Source: Pardosa pseudoannulata (Eukaryota > Arthropoda > Arachnida > Araneae > Lycosidae). From it: a DNA stretch of 64,000 bases. The first letter of the stretch is position 1. Every line of letters starts with the position of its first letter. The notes beneath the pieces were generated by a model. It did no database searches. It was not told the origin of the DNA and worked only from the letters and a program-made list of their open reading frames with translations. The stretch is taken from positions 154,877,596 to 154,941,595 of the forward strand of contig CM063510.1 of NCBI GenBank assembly GCA_032207245.1. Reading direction: 5' to 3'. This document shows positions 47,530 to 59,600 of this stretch, piece after piece. The position numbers and the translations under genes are program-made.

Positions 47530-48869
47530 GTGTGTGTGTGTGTGTGTGTGTACATGCACGATATTTGTTCTAAATAATTTCCCATACTATACAACATGTT
47601 ATACCATATAAATTGAACCAAATCACCTGTAAATTGTAAAGGTGTTGCAAGTATTTAATTCATTCATTACTGTACTTAAAAAAAAAAGCGTGTTTTTATT
47701 ATAAGCACATCTAGATTTTAAGATAACGGTAGAGGCTGAAATAGTATACATGATACGAATTTATTACCAGGTATTAATGAATTATCCGATGAATTCCCAT
47801 TTAGTGTTATCCACCAAAAGCTACAATACATATTCATTCAGTAGTGGGAAACGCCACGGTAACTTATATTTCAAAACCAAGACATGCTTAAAGCCAATAT
47901 CAAACATTTACAAATATCCACGAGATTCAAATCTACATATTCTGGTTTATAATCTTCATACGTGTATTCGTATGTGCTAGGCATAGCTACCACGGGGAAT
48001 ACTAGTAACAAAAGGATTGGAAAAAACCATGCTTGCAAGTTTTCTGCAAATGTTAACCATTAATGAGAGACTTCAAGTGTTAAGTGGTCCAGTCACATAT
48101 ATTCAGCTTGTTATCTTATTTGGATGTCGTACATGCTTATGTCTCCTTACTAGCAAAATCTTTAATTACAAAAACTGTACAGTTTCACCCACATCGTAAA
48201 CGAGAAAGGAAATGTGGCTTGCTCTATCTCCATACAAAGTACAGTATCCAAAGTTTGCATTCGATTTACTTAATAGGATCGACATACTCACTTTATCGTG
48301 CACGAAAAGTATTGTTAACTTCTTTATGGAAATGTGCACTCACCTGAAAAAGAAACAATATCATATTAGAATTACGTGTCTAATGAAGTAATAACATTTC
48401 ATATTTTGAACAAGTTATCTATTATTGAGCAATTTGCGAAAAATAATACAAGTTGATAAAACGAAGCAAATATTAAAGCAAAACAAGTTAAATGCGATGA
48501 GAAAAATTTACTAATATTTTTTCTAACAACAAAAGATAAAATATTTAGTTAAAAATTAGAATACTACACAATTAGGACGAAATTCGCAAAATAACTTAAA
48601 AATTGCAGGCATAAAATGCATACAAGACAAAACCTATCATATTTTTGAGATATATTAAATATGTTAATAAAGATCTGCTATCTTATCACATGGTATATTT
48701 TTTTAAAGAATTCTTTAGATGTGAGTGGTCCACATGGAAATTTTATCTCTCTTCCCCATAGGATGCAATAGTAATTCAATATGGCAGGTCTAGGCCCACC
48801 TTAATAGGGCAATGGATTCCAACTAAGTTTGTATCGCAAGAACAACGCTTTTCTAACAAAAATCATTAA

Positions 48870-49083
48870 CCCTTATGTTCATTTTGTACAGTATACCATA
48901 CATACAATTTTATAAAAATATACGATCACTATAAAATAATTTTTAACTCAGTTAAATTAAACACATGACATTTCTATTTTCATATCACGATTTTTTTTAA
49001 ATTTTTAAAATGTTTTTTATAGCCCAAAAAAGCTACCTATACTTTTTTTTTCCTTCAAAAAAGCAATCTTGCCGCGATAAGGG
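48870..49083. mobile_element. TTAA miniature transposon, 214 bp
   Basis: Flanked by TTAA at 48866-48869 and 49084-49087, with short inverted ends CCCTTAT / ATAAGGG. The left end continues GTTCATTTTG and the right end GCCGCG, so only 7 bp are clearly inverted. It may be related to the CCCTTT element at 26995. The AT-rich interior has no coding capacity. Confidence 0.55.
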
Positions 49084-49949
49084 TTAAACATTTTAAGTAT
49101 ACCCTACTTTATCAATGAAAGTTTAATGAGTAATTTTGTACCTTTAAAAAGCTGATCAACTGAATGAAAAAAAGTGTTTTATATTAATAGAAAATATCAT
49201 TAAAACACGAGATTTGTTTAATTTGTAATATTGTACACTTTTAAAAGGTTAAAGATAAAAGAATATAAAGTGCCCTTTTTATTTCTTCTTAACCACCTCA
49301 TTAAATGGTAGAATGGTTCAGGCGAAAATGACATATGCATGCATCTTTGCTAATTCAAACTTAATCTCGGGCTTCTTTCACAGCTGAATGCATGGCAAAT
49401 ATTACATGAGTAGTTGCAATATGAACAAGAATAACTTTCCAACTTCCAAAAGGACAATCACAAATACTAAATGGCAGAGTCATTTTCATTCTTCTTCAAA
49501 GGAAGGGCAAAAAACGCAAGGATTGTTTTCAGATTGTTTCAAGTTCAATATTGTAATAGAGGAAAGATACAACACTTAAGTACTATAAGAAAACGAGTGT
49601 CTAGCGACATTTGTGCTGAGGTTAATTGACAAGTACAAGTCACGGACTTAATAATGAGAATACCTTACATATATATAAGCCAATACGGAGGGAAAGCGGA
49701 CAAACGACCTTCGTAACGGCGGGTCCTTGAAAATGACGTGAGCACTCGCAAGCTCTACTGTCACCTAACAGGATATGACAATTAGTCTGATGGCTGATGA
49801 AATTAAAAACCATCTGCGTAATGCCGATGACGCGGCGATATACAGACGAAGGTATTCAAAATTATCACCGGAAATAGTCACAAATTTTGGATACAATAAC
49901 CAGTTGAACTTCAAGGGAATTTAAGGACACTTCACCTTCAAAGTAATTA

Positions 49950-50480
49950 AAAAAAATTTCTTATTTTTCGTCTTACATCTTTTTCATAATTATTATCGTA
50001 AGTACATTGAATTTTTAGCATTTGCTCTCTATTTTTATCTTATTAGTTTTGCTGAATTTAGTTTGAATCTAGGAAATTTTTTTGTAAAGTGAAAAATAAG
50101 AGCTTGTTTTAAAACTTTTAAGTTTTTTCTGGCCTCTGTGAGTAGACTTGAAACAACACGAAGTGAAATTTCTCCATGATTTTTTATTTTTTTTTGTAAC
50201 TCCACCTAGTTAAATTTTCAGGACCTAAAATAATATTTAAAATTTCCATTCCAAATACTATAAATACTAAATGAAATAAACAACAACGAAAAAAATAAGT
50301 ATAGTTTCATCGTAGATATGTGATTTATTTATTCTGAAAATTTAAAATCAATATGTGCAATATATTTTTTTTTTTTTTTTTAAATACAGTGAGCGAGAGT
50401 TTAAAAACACCATTTTCAGTACAATGCTTAAAACATTTTTTAGTTTTCTTAAAACCTACGATATTAAATGTAAAAACTGT
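49950..50480. repeat. Diverged interspersed repeat, shared with 10900-11500
   Basis: It has the same block order as the earlier copy, ending in a T homopolymer and AGTGAGCGAGAGTTTAAAAA. It immediately precedes the second TTAA miniature element. Confidence 0.4.
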
Positions 50481-50592
50481 TTAGTTTCACAGGTTTTAAT
50501 TCGAATATTTCAATTTTTATTAACGACTCAAATGTCCAGAAATTTAAAAAAAAACTTTTCAAAGTTTAAAAGGTTCTCTTAAACTTTTTTAA

Positions 50593-51138
50593 CACACTGC
50601 ATGCGGGTACCTTTCACAGCGGAATTGTACCGAGAGCGGGCGTTTTAACGCGTAAATTTAGTTATTAAGTTAAATCTCAATAGATCAAAAATTATTTAAT
50701 TTTTTAACCAACTTTTCGTATTTTATATTGAAATATATAAACAAATATATAAATAAATAAATAACAACCATACGATTTTTGTAAACAAAAAATATATTTA
50801 GTGGATAAATTTATAATAGTATCGTATATATAAAAAATCAAATAGAAATAGAAGTATATAATTTTAATTTTTCGAATTATGTTATATTTAAAATTTTTAC
50901 ATTATAAAAAAATGAAAAGAGCAATCATAAAACTAATAATGTAAAAACTAGTTCTTGTCTAAATTTTTCCAGAATCTATGTAGTAGACAAGAACATTCGG
51001 CTTCGTTTTCCTGTATATACCGTTATTTTTGTACCCACAAACAAACCATGTTGTTACACTAAACCGTACTAGTACGTGACCCGCGCTCAAGTATCAATCG
51101 TCAGAAAACGTACTAGTACCTGTCCCACTTACAATGTG
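50593..51138. mobile_element. TTAA miniature transposon family, copy 2 (546 bp)
   Basis: It lies between TTAA at 50589-50592 and 51139-51142, with ends CACACTGCATGCGGGTACC and, as reverse complement, CACATTGTAAGTGGGACAGG. It shares with copy 1 the GCGGAATTGTACCGAGAGCG block, the 'aatctcaatagatc' block and the AACATTCGGCTTCGTTTTCC and GTACTAGTACGTGACCCGC blocks. The two copies agree to the ends, which defines the family boundaries. Confidence 0.87.
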
Positions 51139-51786
51139 TTAAAATGTCTCCAACTCGCATCTTATGCCAGAGATGTTAAACCTATTGGCACGCGTAAGGT
51201 AATATTAGCCTATTTTTATTCACTTACTTTCACTGAAAAAAAAAAAATATTTTTCTAAACTTATCTACAAGAATAGCGTCCATCAAAATTAAATCAAAGA
51301 CAAATACAATACGAACATGGGCACCTTTTTGACAGCAGGGTGATTAGTGACCCCCTTCACCATGGAAGTCCTTGTAGGAGAGGGGATACTGACTTTTCTT
51401 GGAGAAATATGTGCGTGGGATGAGTTAGTAAGAGAAAACTCCAAGCATATTGTAAATTGTGACAGATTGAGGTTTTGTCGATTATATATGAATATGAAGT
51501 TGGTACGCAACAAAATGTTTCGATTTAGCGAAGAAGAATTTTTAAGAACAAGAGAACCGATGAACGCTGTCGTCTCCATGGATGCACACAATTTTATTTC
51601 TTACTATAACAGTCTAAGAAAGGGACAAAGCTCATACAAAAGTTGAAATAAATGTTACTTAAAAACCTTTATATCAGATCAGTGATTCTTACCTTGAAAC
51701 AAAAGGACATATAAAAACAAAAATTTATGTAGATTATAGAGGTTTAAAGAAATATAACTAGAGTTTAAAGAAATATAACAATTGGG

Positions 51787-51830
51787 AGGGGGGGCCCAAA
51801 AAAACCCCCCCCCCAACCCCCCCCCCCCCT

Positions 51831-51880
<50 letters not shown>

Positions 51881-51893
51881 CCCCACACTGGAT
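51787..51893. repeat. G/C homopolymer region with 46 consecutive G
   Basis: Short G and C runs lead into a C-rich stretch, then 46 uninterrupted G (51831-51876) and a C run. An open frame of Pro and Gly codons here is meaningless. In AT-rich DNA this is more likely an assembly or sequencing artefact than biology. Confidence 0.9.
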
Positions 51894-52332
51894 ACTTGGA
51901 AATTAACAGCAATTTTAATGGCATTAATTGAAAAAGTTTCGCCCTCCCTGTCCTACGCAAGGAAAAACTATATTCCCCGAAATTTATAGTTATTCCTCGT
52001 CTCTTACGACGCCAAGTCACCATTGAGATCTCGACTACGTTATTTACTCTCAAGTTTATAGCTACTGTCTAAGGCATGCCTCCAATAATATATTGAAGAG
52101 TTCCTATTCGCCGGCTATTGAACTCGGCTCTTTCGATTTCTGGAAATTCGTGCCAAGTTCAATACTTCCATATATTTCTCAAATCCTTTTGTTCTGACCT
52201 TGCTCTATTCTTCTCCCCACTCATCCACCAGCTTAAGTGTTCACAGTAGGAAAACTACTGAACATTTGAAATTTTACGGCCGATGTACTTCCAACAGTGA
52301 AGGACTTTAACCTATTAACGCCAGAATCATTT

Positions 52333-52443
52333 ATACTTAATATTCGTTGATGGATCTATATATGGACGCCGAAGAGTAAAATAAATATGAAACGCATAAT
52401 TTGAAAATTACTACCCATCCTTTTTGGTGGCTAAGATATATAA
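52333..52443 (+). repeat. Direct repeat, left copy
   Basis: It contains ACTTAATATTCGTTGATGGA, GCCGAAGAGTAAAATAAATA and ACTACCCATCCTTTTTGGTG in order. All three recur at 53194-53316 in the same orientation, with a small internal expansion and a G run there. The element at 52454-53178 lies between the copies. Confidence 0.93.
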
Positions 52444-52453
52444 TTACAGGGTA

Positions 52454-53178
52454 TCTGCCAAAATAAAATTTTTCAAATCCATGACTTTTCATGACTTTCC
52501 CTGATTTAGCAGATCATTTTCCATGACTTTAAAAAGCTTTCGTTAAAGTATATATGAATAAAACTTCTGATGTACATACAAATAAAATATATGCTTTTAG
52601 AGAAATTACAAGAGTTTTATCATAAAAAACTATAAACTTACTTTATAAGTGTTAATAAACTCATATACATAAAAATAAATTGTTGTATCTACATACCTAA
52701 GTTTAATCATATAGCAATTTTTCAATCAAAATGTTTCCAATTTGAATTCAGGGTACTTTGGTATTATCCAGGTGACCATGAATAATAGCCAAATATAACC
52801 CTATAGTGTTTATATACAATATCCCTAGAGATAAACTTATATTTTGTGCAAAAATCTTAATTCTTATTAAAAAATATAAATTATTATATTAATAAAATTT
52901 TAATCTACAATTTAAGAAAATCCCAGAATAATATACAATTACCCACCCATTAAGCTTTCTTGCTTTGAGTTTTCTTGGTGAACAAATTTTACTTGGTAAT
53001 ATGGTCAATAGGATAATACATAAATACCAAACTCAGTAACTTCAGCCAAATGACAAGTAAATATAGAATTAAACAATTCAATGCATTTTTTTTTATCGGT
53101 AGTTTAGCGGATCCATGACTTTAAATGATAAAATTAATCCATTCTCTAAATCCATGATTTTCCATGACTTTCCAGGTG
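52454..53178. mobile_element. Probable hAT-like TIR element
   Basis: The left end is CAGGGTATCTGCCA; the right end as reverse complement is CATGGTTTCCGCGC, an imperfect inverted pair. Subterminal regions repeat ATCCATGACTTT-type words, much as the 5-bp family repeats AAGGAC. No target duplication could be matched, because the element sits at the junction of a duplicated 110-120 bp segment. There is no coding frame. Confidence 0.5.
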
Positions 53179-53193
53179 CGCGGAAACCATGTT

Positions 53194-53316
53194 TATACTT
53201 AATATTCGTTGATGGATCTATATATATTCGTTGCTGGATCGCCGAAGAGTAAAATAAATATGAAACGCATAATTTGAGAATTACTACCCATCCTTTTTTT
53301 TGGGGGGGGGGGCTAA
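53194..53316 (+). repeat. Direct repeat, right copy
   Basis: The second copy of the segment at 52333-52443. It differs by an inserted 'tatattcgttgctggatc' partial repeat and a run of 12 G. The hAT element at 53332 begins just after it. Confidence 0.93.
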
Positions 53317-53331
53317 GATGTATATTTAAAT

Positions 53332-54554
53332 CAGTGGCGTGAGGTAGGTTTTCATGCAGAGTGTGCAGAGAACATGGATTTTCCAATAAATGTTTAATTA
53401 TTGAGACATCTGAGTTCTCCATTCTGAAACGGGTTATTTATTATGAATATGAATTTAAAGAATACAATAAAATATTTACCTACGAGTAGTCGAATTATAA
53501 CTATAAAAACAGCTAAACATGAGAATTCTACTAGCACTGGAGGAAAAATCATGTCTTTTGTTGTATGGTGTCATATCGGCGTCGAAAAAGCAACGCCTCG
53601 GTCTTCCACGAAAAACTTATATGTTCAGCAAACGTAGCATCTCATGACGTCCGCCGCTGCGGTGCCTCATCCGGATGCTCATTGGTGCCGACAAACCGAA
53701 CGTCTATTCCACGTGCAGAGGATTTGGCTGCACGCTGGCACAATAGAGCGAACTGTTTCTTGTTCGGTCAGTGGATTAAATTATATTTATTAATTGTTTT
53801 TAACATTTGGAAATCATATATTCTGCGAAAAACATCTTGACAATTTTTAAAAACAAAACTAGGGATATGGTGTTACATAATATAACTTATATACTGTCTG
53901 TAAGACACAATGAATGGTAAAATTTGGACTGTTCTGTTAAAATTCGTTTCTTTAAAACAAAACATTGTTTTTCAGCTAATTATTTTAATAAATATAATAC
54001 ATCACCGAAATTAATTTACCACACTAAAACATTTCACTTTATATTGATGAAATACTTCTTTTATATTTCCATGAAAACAAAATCTTACAATATATAATTT
54101 TAAACATTAACCGCTTGCATAATAGTATGGCCAATTAATCAGTTAAAAAACCAAAAGCGCTTCAGCACATAAGTCCCCGCTCTAATACAACGTTTAATAA
54201 ACCGTATCTTCGGATGATTCTGAATGCCAAGAGCAGGAAAGATAGCTGCACTTGCCTCAGTGCCATAGTATGCTGTTCTTCTCCAGTAGCCCATACATAT
54301 AAAGCGTGATTTTCAATTTAGTGCGTACACATCAGAACTTCCTATGTTCGTTTGCGCGCTACGTGGTGCAGCACCTAGTACCGCACGCACTGCGGGAATA
54401 CAAGCAAGCAAATCAACATAATATTTGAATATATTATAAATAATATTTATTATATACCATATAAAGATAGACATAGATGCAGAAAAGTATTGTCCCTTAT
54501 AATTTTGCCAGGGTGTGCAGTGCACACCCTGCACATATGGACCGCAAGCCACTA
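53332..54554. mobile_element. hAT-like element with perfect 8-bp target duplication
   Basis: A 1223-bp element. The left end is CAGTGGCGTGAGGTAGG and the right end as reverse complement is TAGTGGCTTGCGGTCC; both are followed by a GTGCAG.GTGTGCA motif. It is flanked by atttaaat at 53324-53331 and 54555-54562. The interior has a moderately GC-rich part (53560-53760) without a recognisable domain, so it is probably non-autonomous. Confidence 0.85.
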
Positions 54555-55069
54555 ATTTAAATATCATAGTATAATTTAAAAGAAAAAAAAGTAGCATTAT
54601 TTGCTAGCTTATGGAAACTATTGTAAAGTTTAATAATAGATATTGATTTCAGATTAAGCACCTGCTAAAAATAAATTTATATGCGAATCATAAAATATCG
54701 ATCTAAACGACAATAACAACAAATACTTAAAGGATTACTTAAGTTGTCATCTGCCTTCACTAAAAAAGAAACATCGTACCAAGAAAACAAACACAAGCTA
54801 ATTTTTAACTTTCCTCAAATAAGAACGTTAGCCGTGTTCTTAGTTACGTCCACAACACGTAACTGCAAGCCACGGAGTTTTCCTAAAAATAACACCGTCT
54901 TATACTATATTTTGTTGCAAAAGCCACGCTACGAGTTAGTTTTCATGCATAATATTTAACGTTTTCTAAATGTTCAAGAAACAGGTTCAATAATTACAGT
55001 TACACTAAAAAGTCTGTGCTCAGTTATTAAAATTTCGTGGAAAACAATATAAAAGTAAGGTTAGTAAGT

Positions 55070-55229
55070 TGATTTGGAAAGCTACGGTACACTGTTTTGT
55101 TACACGGAAGCTAATGAGAGCGAGAGAAACAGATTTCAAACGACTAGACATCCATACCAGCAGTGGGATCTAAATCAATGAACTTCGGTAGCGAAGAGCA
55201 GCACTCTACCCATTTGGCAATTGTTCGGC
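55070..55229 (-). mobile_element. SINE-A copy, near full length
   Basis: The plus strand has GATTTGGAAAGCTACGGTAC, AGCTAATGAGAGCG, CATCCATACCAGCAGTGGGA and AGCGAAGAGCAGCACTCTAC, ending TTGGCAATTGTTCGGC. The box B complement is decayed (GGATCTAAATC). Confidence 0.82.
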
Positions 55230-55826
55230 ATATATACATAGAAGTAAGAACATATTTTTATCTAAAGCTTTTTTATTGTAACATGCACGATTCTCTTGCC
55301 AAACATAAGCTTTATAAATAAATTTCAAATAACACAAAATTATAAAATGTAAAAAGGATAAAGTAATTAAAAACGTTTGCGTACATATATACAACTTATA
55401 TGCATTATCATTCAAAACAATTATTTAGTAGCATACCCTTTACCTTTTATCCAATGAATTAACACGCTTTAAATTCTATCCAACTTCCTCCAAGCTACAT
55501 AACGAATCTTTCAATTTAAAAATAGTAAATTTGCCTCATTTGGCCAGAAAATATTTTTCTCCCCAGAACTCATTTCCACAAATTATTCTCCTTTCCGAAT
55601 GTTCGGTTTTCCCCTGGAAATTTTTCATAACCACCATTTCTAAGCACATTTCGCACTAAACTCTTTTACTGTATGTTGCATTCATTTCTTCCACGATATT
55701 ATTAGAAGAAAGTTTGAAATTTTTTATGCTTCCAATCAGTCTTTATTTTCCGAGCGATAATTGTGTTTGGATGTGCACATCTGTCTTGTTCTAAGATTTT
55801 CAATATCCAAAAAGTTCCATTTTACA

Positions 55827-56604
55827 CAGGGTTGGAAAAAAAATCACGATTTTTTGACTTAAATCAGATTTATTTGATTTTTTTCTGAATTCTAATTTTA
55901 ATTGTTGTGTTTTTATATTTTTTGCAATATACATGGAATAGTTTGTTATAAGTAACAACTTATCTAGTATATTCTACACACTGATTACCTACAATTAAAT
56001 ATATAAATTTTAATCTAAATACATTTCATTATTTTGTAACTGGATGGTGTAAACTAAATAAGATGTAAATTTAAAGAACAAATTAAATATTCATTTGATG
56101 CAAACTATTTATTAAAAAAACAAAAAATTCACAATTATTTCAATATTTTTTAAGCACCGAATTATGGATTTAACTGTTTCAATAAAAACACTAGTTTCGA
56201 TGTATCCACTCCTAATTGATTACGAAGGCTAGAATGAAAAATACCAAAAGAGGAAAACTGTCTTTCCATTCTAGCAGATAATGCGACGGCTGTTTTTATT
56301 TGGTAGACAAACTGGATTTCAAGTTCTGTAATACTCTTTACCCCCCCCCCTTACATAAAATGAATTCCATAATAATAGTCATAACTAGTCCGTGTACCTA
56401 CCCCTACTACATACTTTCTGATAACAACCCCTAAATTCTTGGAAAACATACTATCTATTTACACTTATTTACTTATTGGTATTTCTGTGCTGACTGATTC
56501 CCAATTCTCCTGTCTTTCGAATGTAGGTTTTAAGAGAAGTGAAAAAAAATGATTTAAATCAATGATTTAAAAAAAATCAATTGATTTAAATCATGCCAAC
56601 TTTG
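55827..56604 (-). mobile_element. hAT element relic with perfect 8-bp target duplication
   Basis: A 778-bp element with ends CAGGGTTGG and, as reverse complement, CAAAGTTGG, then AT-rich 'atttaaatc' subterminal repeats at both ends. It is flanked by attttaca at 55819-55826 and 56605-56612. A minus-strand transposase C-terminus is retained (annotated separately). Confidence 0.9.
56162..56332 (-). pseudogene. hAT transposase C-terminal relic
   Basis: About 57 open codons on the minus strand ending at a TAA (56162-56164). They contain LSARMERQFSSFGIFHSSLR, NQLGVDTSKLVFLLKQLNP and the stop. This matches the hAT dimerisation C-terminus (AxxERxFSxFGxxHSxLRNxLGxEKxxKLVFLxxxLN). The upstream catalytic region is missing. 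Confidence 0.82.
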
Positions 56605-59600
56605 ATTTTACATGTTCAATACTTGAATGAGGTTTGTCGATAATTTTATATAATATACATCTGAGGAAGAGATCTGTCTTCATCTCATAATTTTACTATC
56701 AAGGAAAAATCAAGCGCTTCATTGCTAGAGGGAATACTACTAAAAAAATTCGAAGATGAAACAGTCTGATATTTATTTGTAGGGGACTGATTCCCCTAGC
56801 AAGACAAATTTTATTTTATACGAAAAGGGAATTCATTCACTGCGTTAAATATGCCTTAGATCTGCTACCTCACCTCTACATACTATAAAAGTGTCTTTAA
56901 AAAGTTTTTCACGTGTAGATTATTCCATACAGAAAAAAGAGGGAGGAAAAAACTCCATAATAGACAACCTAGAAGTGTGACGTCAAGTCACCCTTTTACC
57001 TTAGCAACCGATTTAACAAGCTGCGAACAAATGAATGGGTGCAAAAGCTATTTATTGAACTACACAGGAAAGAGAGGAGTAGCCACGAGTCTGAAGATTA
57101 TCTATTTAAAGTTTGCTTTCGTACACGTAGAGTCGTGATGAAAGATTTACACAAATGCCATTAGTCTCTTCCGATCTCACTTTGCAAAGAATTACGTCAA
57201 CCACAGGCTAAGTATTTTAGATTTAGACTAGAAAGAGTGACGGCAGTGTTAACTAAGCTAATTGATATACGTACCCATAAATTAGTACAAGAATTAACCT
57301 CCATCGACAAGAAAAAAAACTTAAATACTCTTTGCGATTTCGAAATATAAACATGCTTAAACAGCAATAAAAACTGGAAAAATATGATACTCAAAAATGT
57401 ATGTTAAAGATATTTTGTGGATAGCAACCGAAACGAATAGTTTCACTTCTCAAGATTGTTTTTTAATCTATGTCTTTCATCAGCCATTTATCACTTAGAT
57501 AAATGGCTAGATGATAATTAGATGATTTGCAATCTAATTTTTACAAGTTTTAGCAAAGCAACTTCGGACAAAAAAAAAAAAATAAAAAATTTTTGAATAT
57601 TTTACGAAAACGCTTCATTGGAGCCCATTGCATTACTCATAAAAAGGATGATGCTGATTTGACTTCTTGGCAATCTAATTATCATAAAATTAAACATTTC
57701 TTTCCTAATTTTGAAACTTTTGGCTCGAGCTTTCCATACCGTGTTTCTCCTTCACAAGGTTATACCAATATATGAAGGAAACTTCCTTGTTTATGGATCA
57801 CTTCTTTATCAGAAACAAGTATCAAAAACTCTTGGTCACTCTCGCCTTCATGACTTTTCCTCCCACACACGAGCATTCAGGTCACGAGTGCCATTCACCG
57901 AAGAAACGACTGGTTGATACAATAAAATTCTGAGGTGATTTGCAAATTCAACCTGCAATCTATGTACAGGGAAGATACCAATCTTATACTGAAGGCAAAT
58001 GAAATTAACTTTTGCAAAGCAGCTTTCCCCGCGGGGAAAATTTTGGGGACAAATTTTCGTGGAAGTACCTGGCACGCCGAGATCCAGAAATTCTGGCCAA
58101 ACATGAATACTTCGTAAATTGAAAACCACTTTAGTATTGCCATTTACGCTTGTGAAGTCTAATAAGCTATTAGATGATCGGCTAGTTTGAAATTTAACAT
58201 TATACGCGTTATTTCAATTTATTTTTCCATGTTACTTGAGCTGTAACACCATGGGATGATCAAATTAACAATTACAAGAAAGCCCCGCGACTATTATGGT
58301 ATACCTCACTTTAATCATCGAATTTTCAAGGTTTAAATGCAACGAGCTCTATGTTAAAAGCAAGTTTAACGACACAATACGATAACGTTTAATTGAGATT
58401 CGCAAAATTCCCCCCCCCCAATTTTAATTTTTACAATTTCTACATGTTTTCTTAGTAGAATGAAGATAACCCGGGACTGCAATGTACCAATTACTTCCGT
58501 AATTTTCACCTGTAAAATATCTCTAATAAACTATAGCAACATGTTTGGTTTATCTATGTTTAAATCGTTTCACAAAACTCAAAAAATGAAATGCTGTCTT
58601 ACTTAAAATATGCAAAAAATAGAAAACCTAAGTTTAATTGGACGCCCATTTCTCTTTGGTTGCCTCGAAACAATTGAAATCCTTGATAAATTGTTTACCG
58701 AGATATAGAATTACAAAAGCTACACACAAGAAACTTTTTAAAGAAAAAAATATTTGCCGGTTTTTAAAATATTTTAACTCCCTCCTTATTGTTACCTTAA
58801 CTTTACAACGACAAAAATAATAACCAACAAGTAAACTAAGAAAAAAAAATCGAAATGTGGATTGCTGTCGAATGTCCTATGTGATAAAATATAGTTTAGC
58901 ACTTAGGGTTCCACCACCCCCATAACTAAACCATATCACATAACAAACGAAAACTGAATACATATTACCCCTAAAGACTTCTCAGATGATCTCAGTGAAA
59001 ATTGATATTTATATTGTACAGAACACACAATTGCAAGTATTCGGAGACACATTTTACAGGTATTTTATTATATTATGTTTATAAGAATGAAAGAAGAAAA
59101 TAACTGGATTCTGCACTGGAATGATCTATCCAACCTGTTTTCTATACTACCATTTCATCTACAGGTAGATCCTATTTCCGCTCCCAATCAAACGAAAATA
59201 GAATCCAGGGGAAATACGCAACCGCTAGCAGATTTTCTGCCATTCTAAGCTAGCCACAGAACAATAAAGAAAAGATTGCAGACCCTCTTTTTTTTTCTTT
59301 CTCTCTCTCTCAACAGACTGAGCATTCAGCTTCTCTTCAATGAAAAGTGCGATCGTAAACGCTTCATACCTCTTTCTTTTTCTTCACACCCTATGGAGCA
59401 GAAGTGGTTGTGCGGAGTGACCCTTTGTAGGACTACAGCCAAAAACCACGTTTTTCGTACTTTTGTACCAATGTTTGCGAAGGTCCGATGTTGTTTTTTT
59501 TTTCTTTCTTTTCATTTCGTTTCGGAAGGTCATGACTGCTATAACACACGTTACACTTTTACAAAAGCATTGACTGATTTAATGAAGGCAGGATGAAACT

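Noticed and set aside
48290..48360. Possible minus-strand exon bounded by TTTTTCAG and GTGAGT
   Set aside because: The acceptor and donor signals overlap at the same bases, the downstream frame stops quickly, and nothing resembles the missing TESK N-terminus.
51347..51646. 99-codon plus frame overlapping a 100-codon minus frame
   Set aside because: No recognisable domain on either strand, no splice support and no neighbouring related feature. Kept out for lack of evidence.
51679..52053. 124-codon minus-strand frame with poly-Pro/Gly
   Set aside because: It exists only because of the G/C homopolymer run, which may be an artefact. The flanking residues show no domain.
57593..58143. Cluster of overlapping 60-93 codon frames on both strands
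   Set aside because: I could not match any to a known family. Frames on opposite strands are similar in length, as expected by chance in locally less AT-rich DNA.
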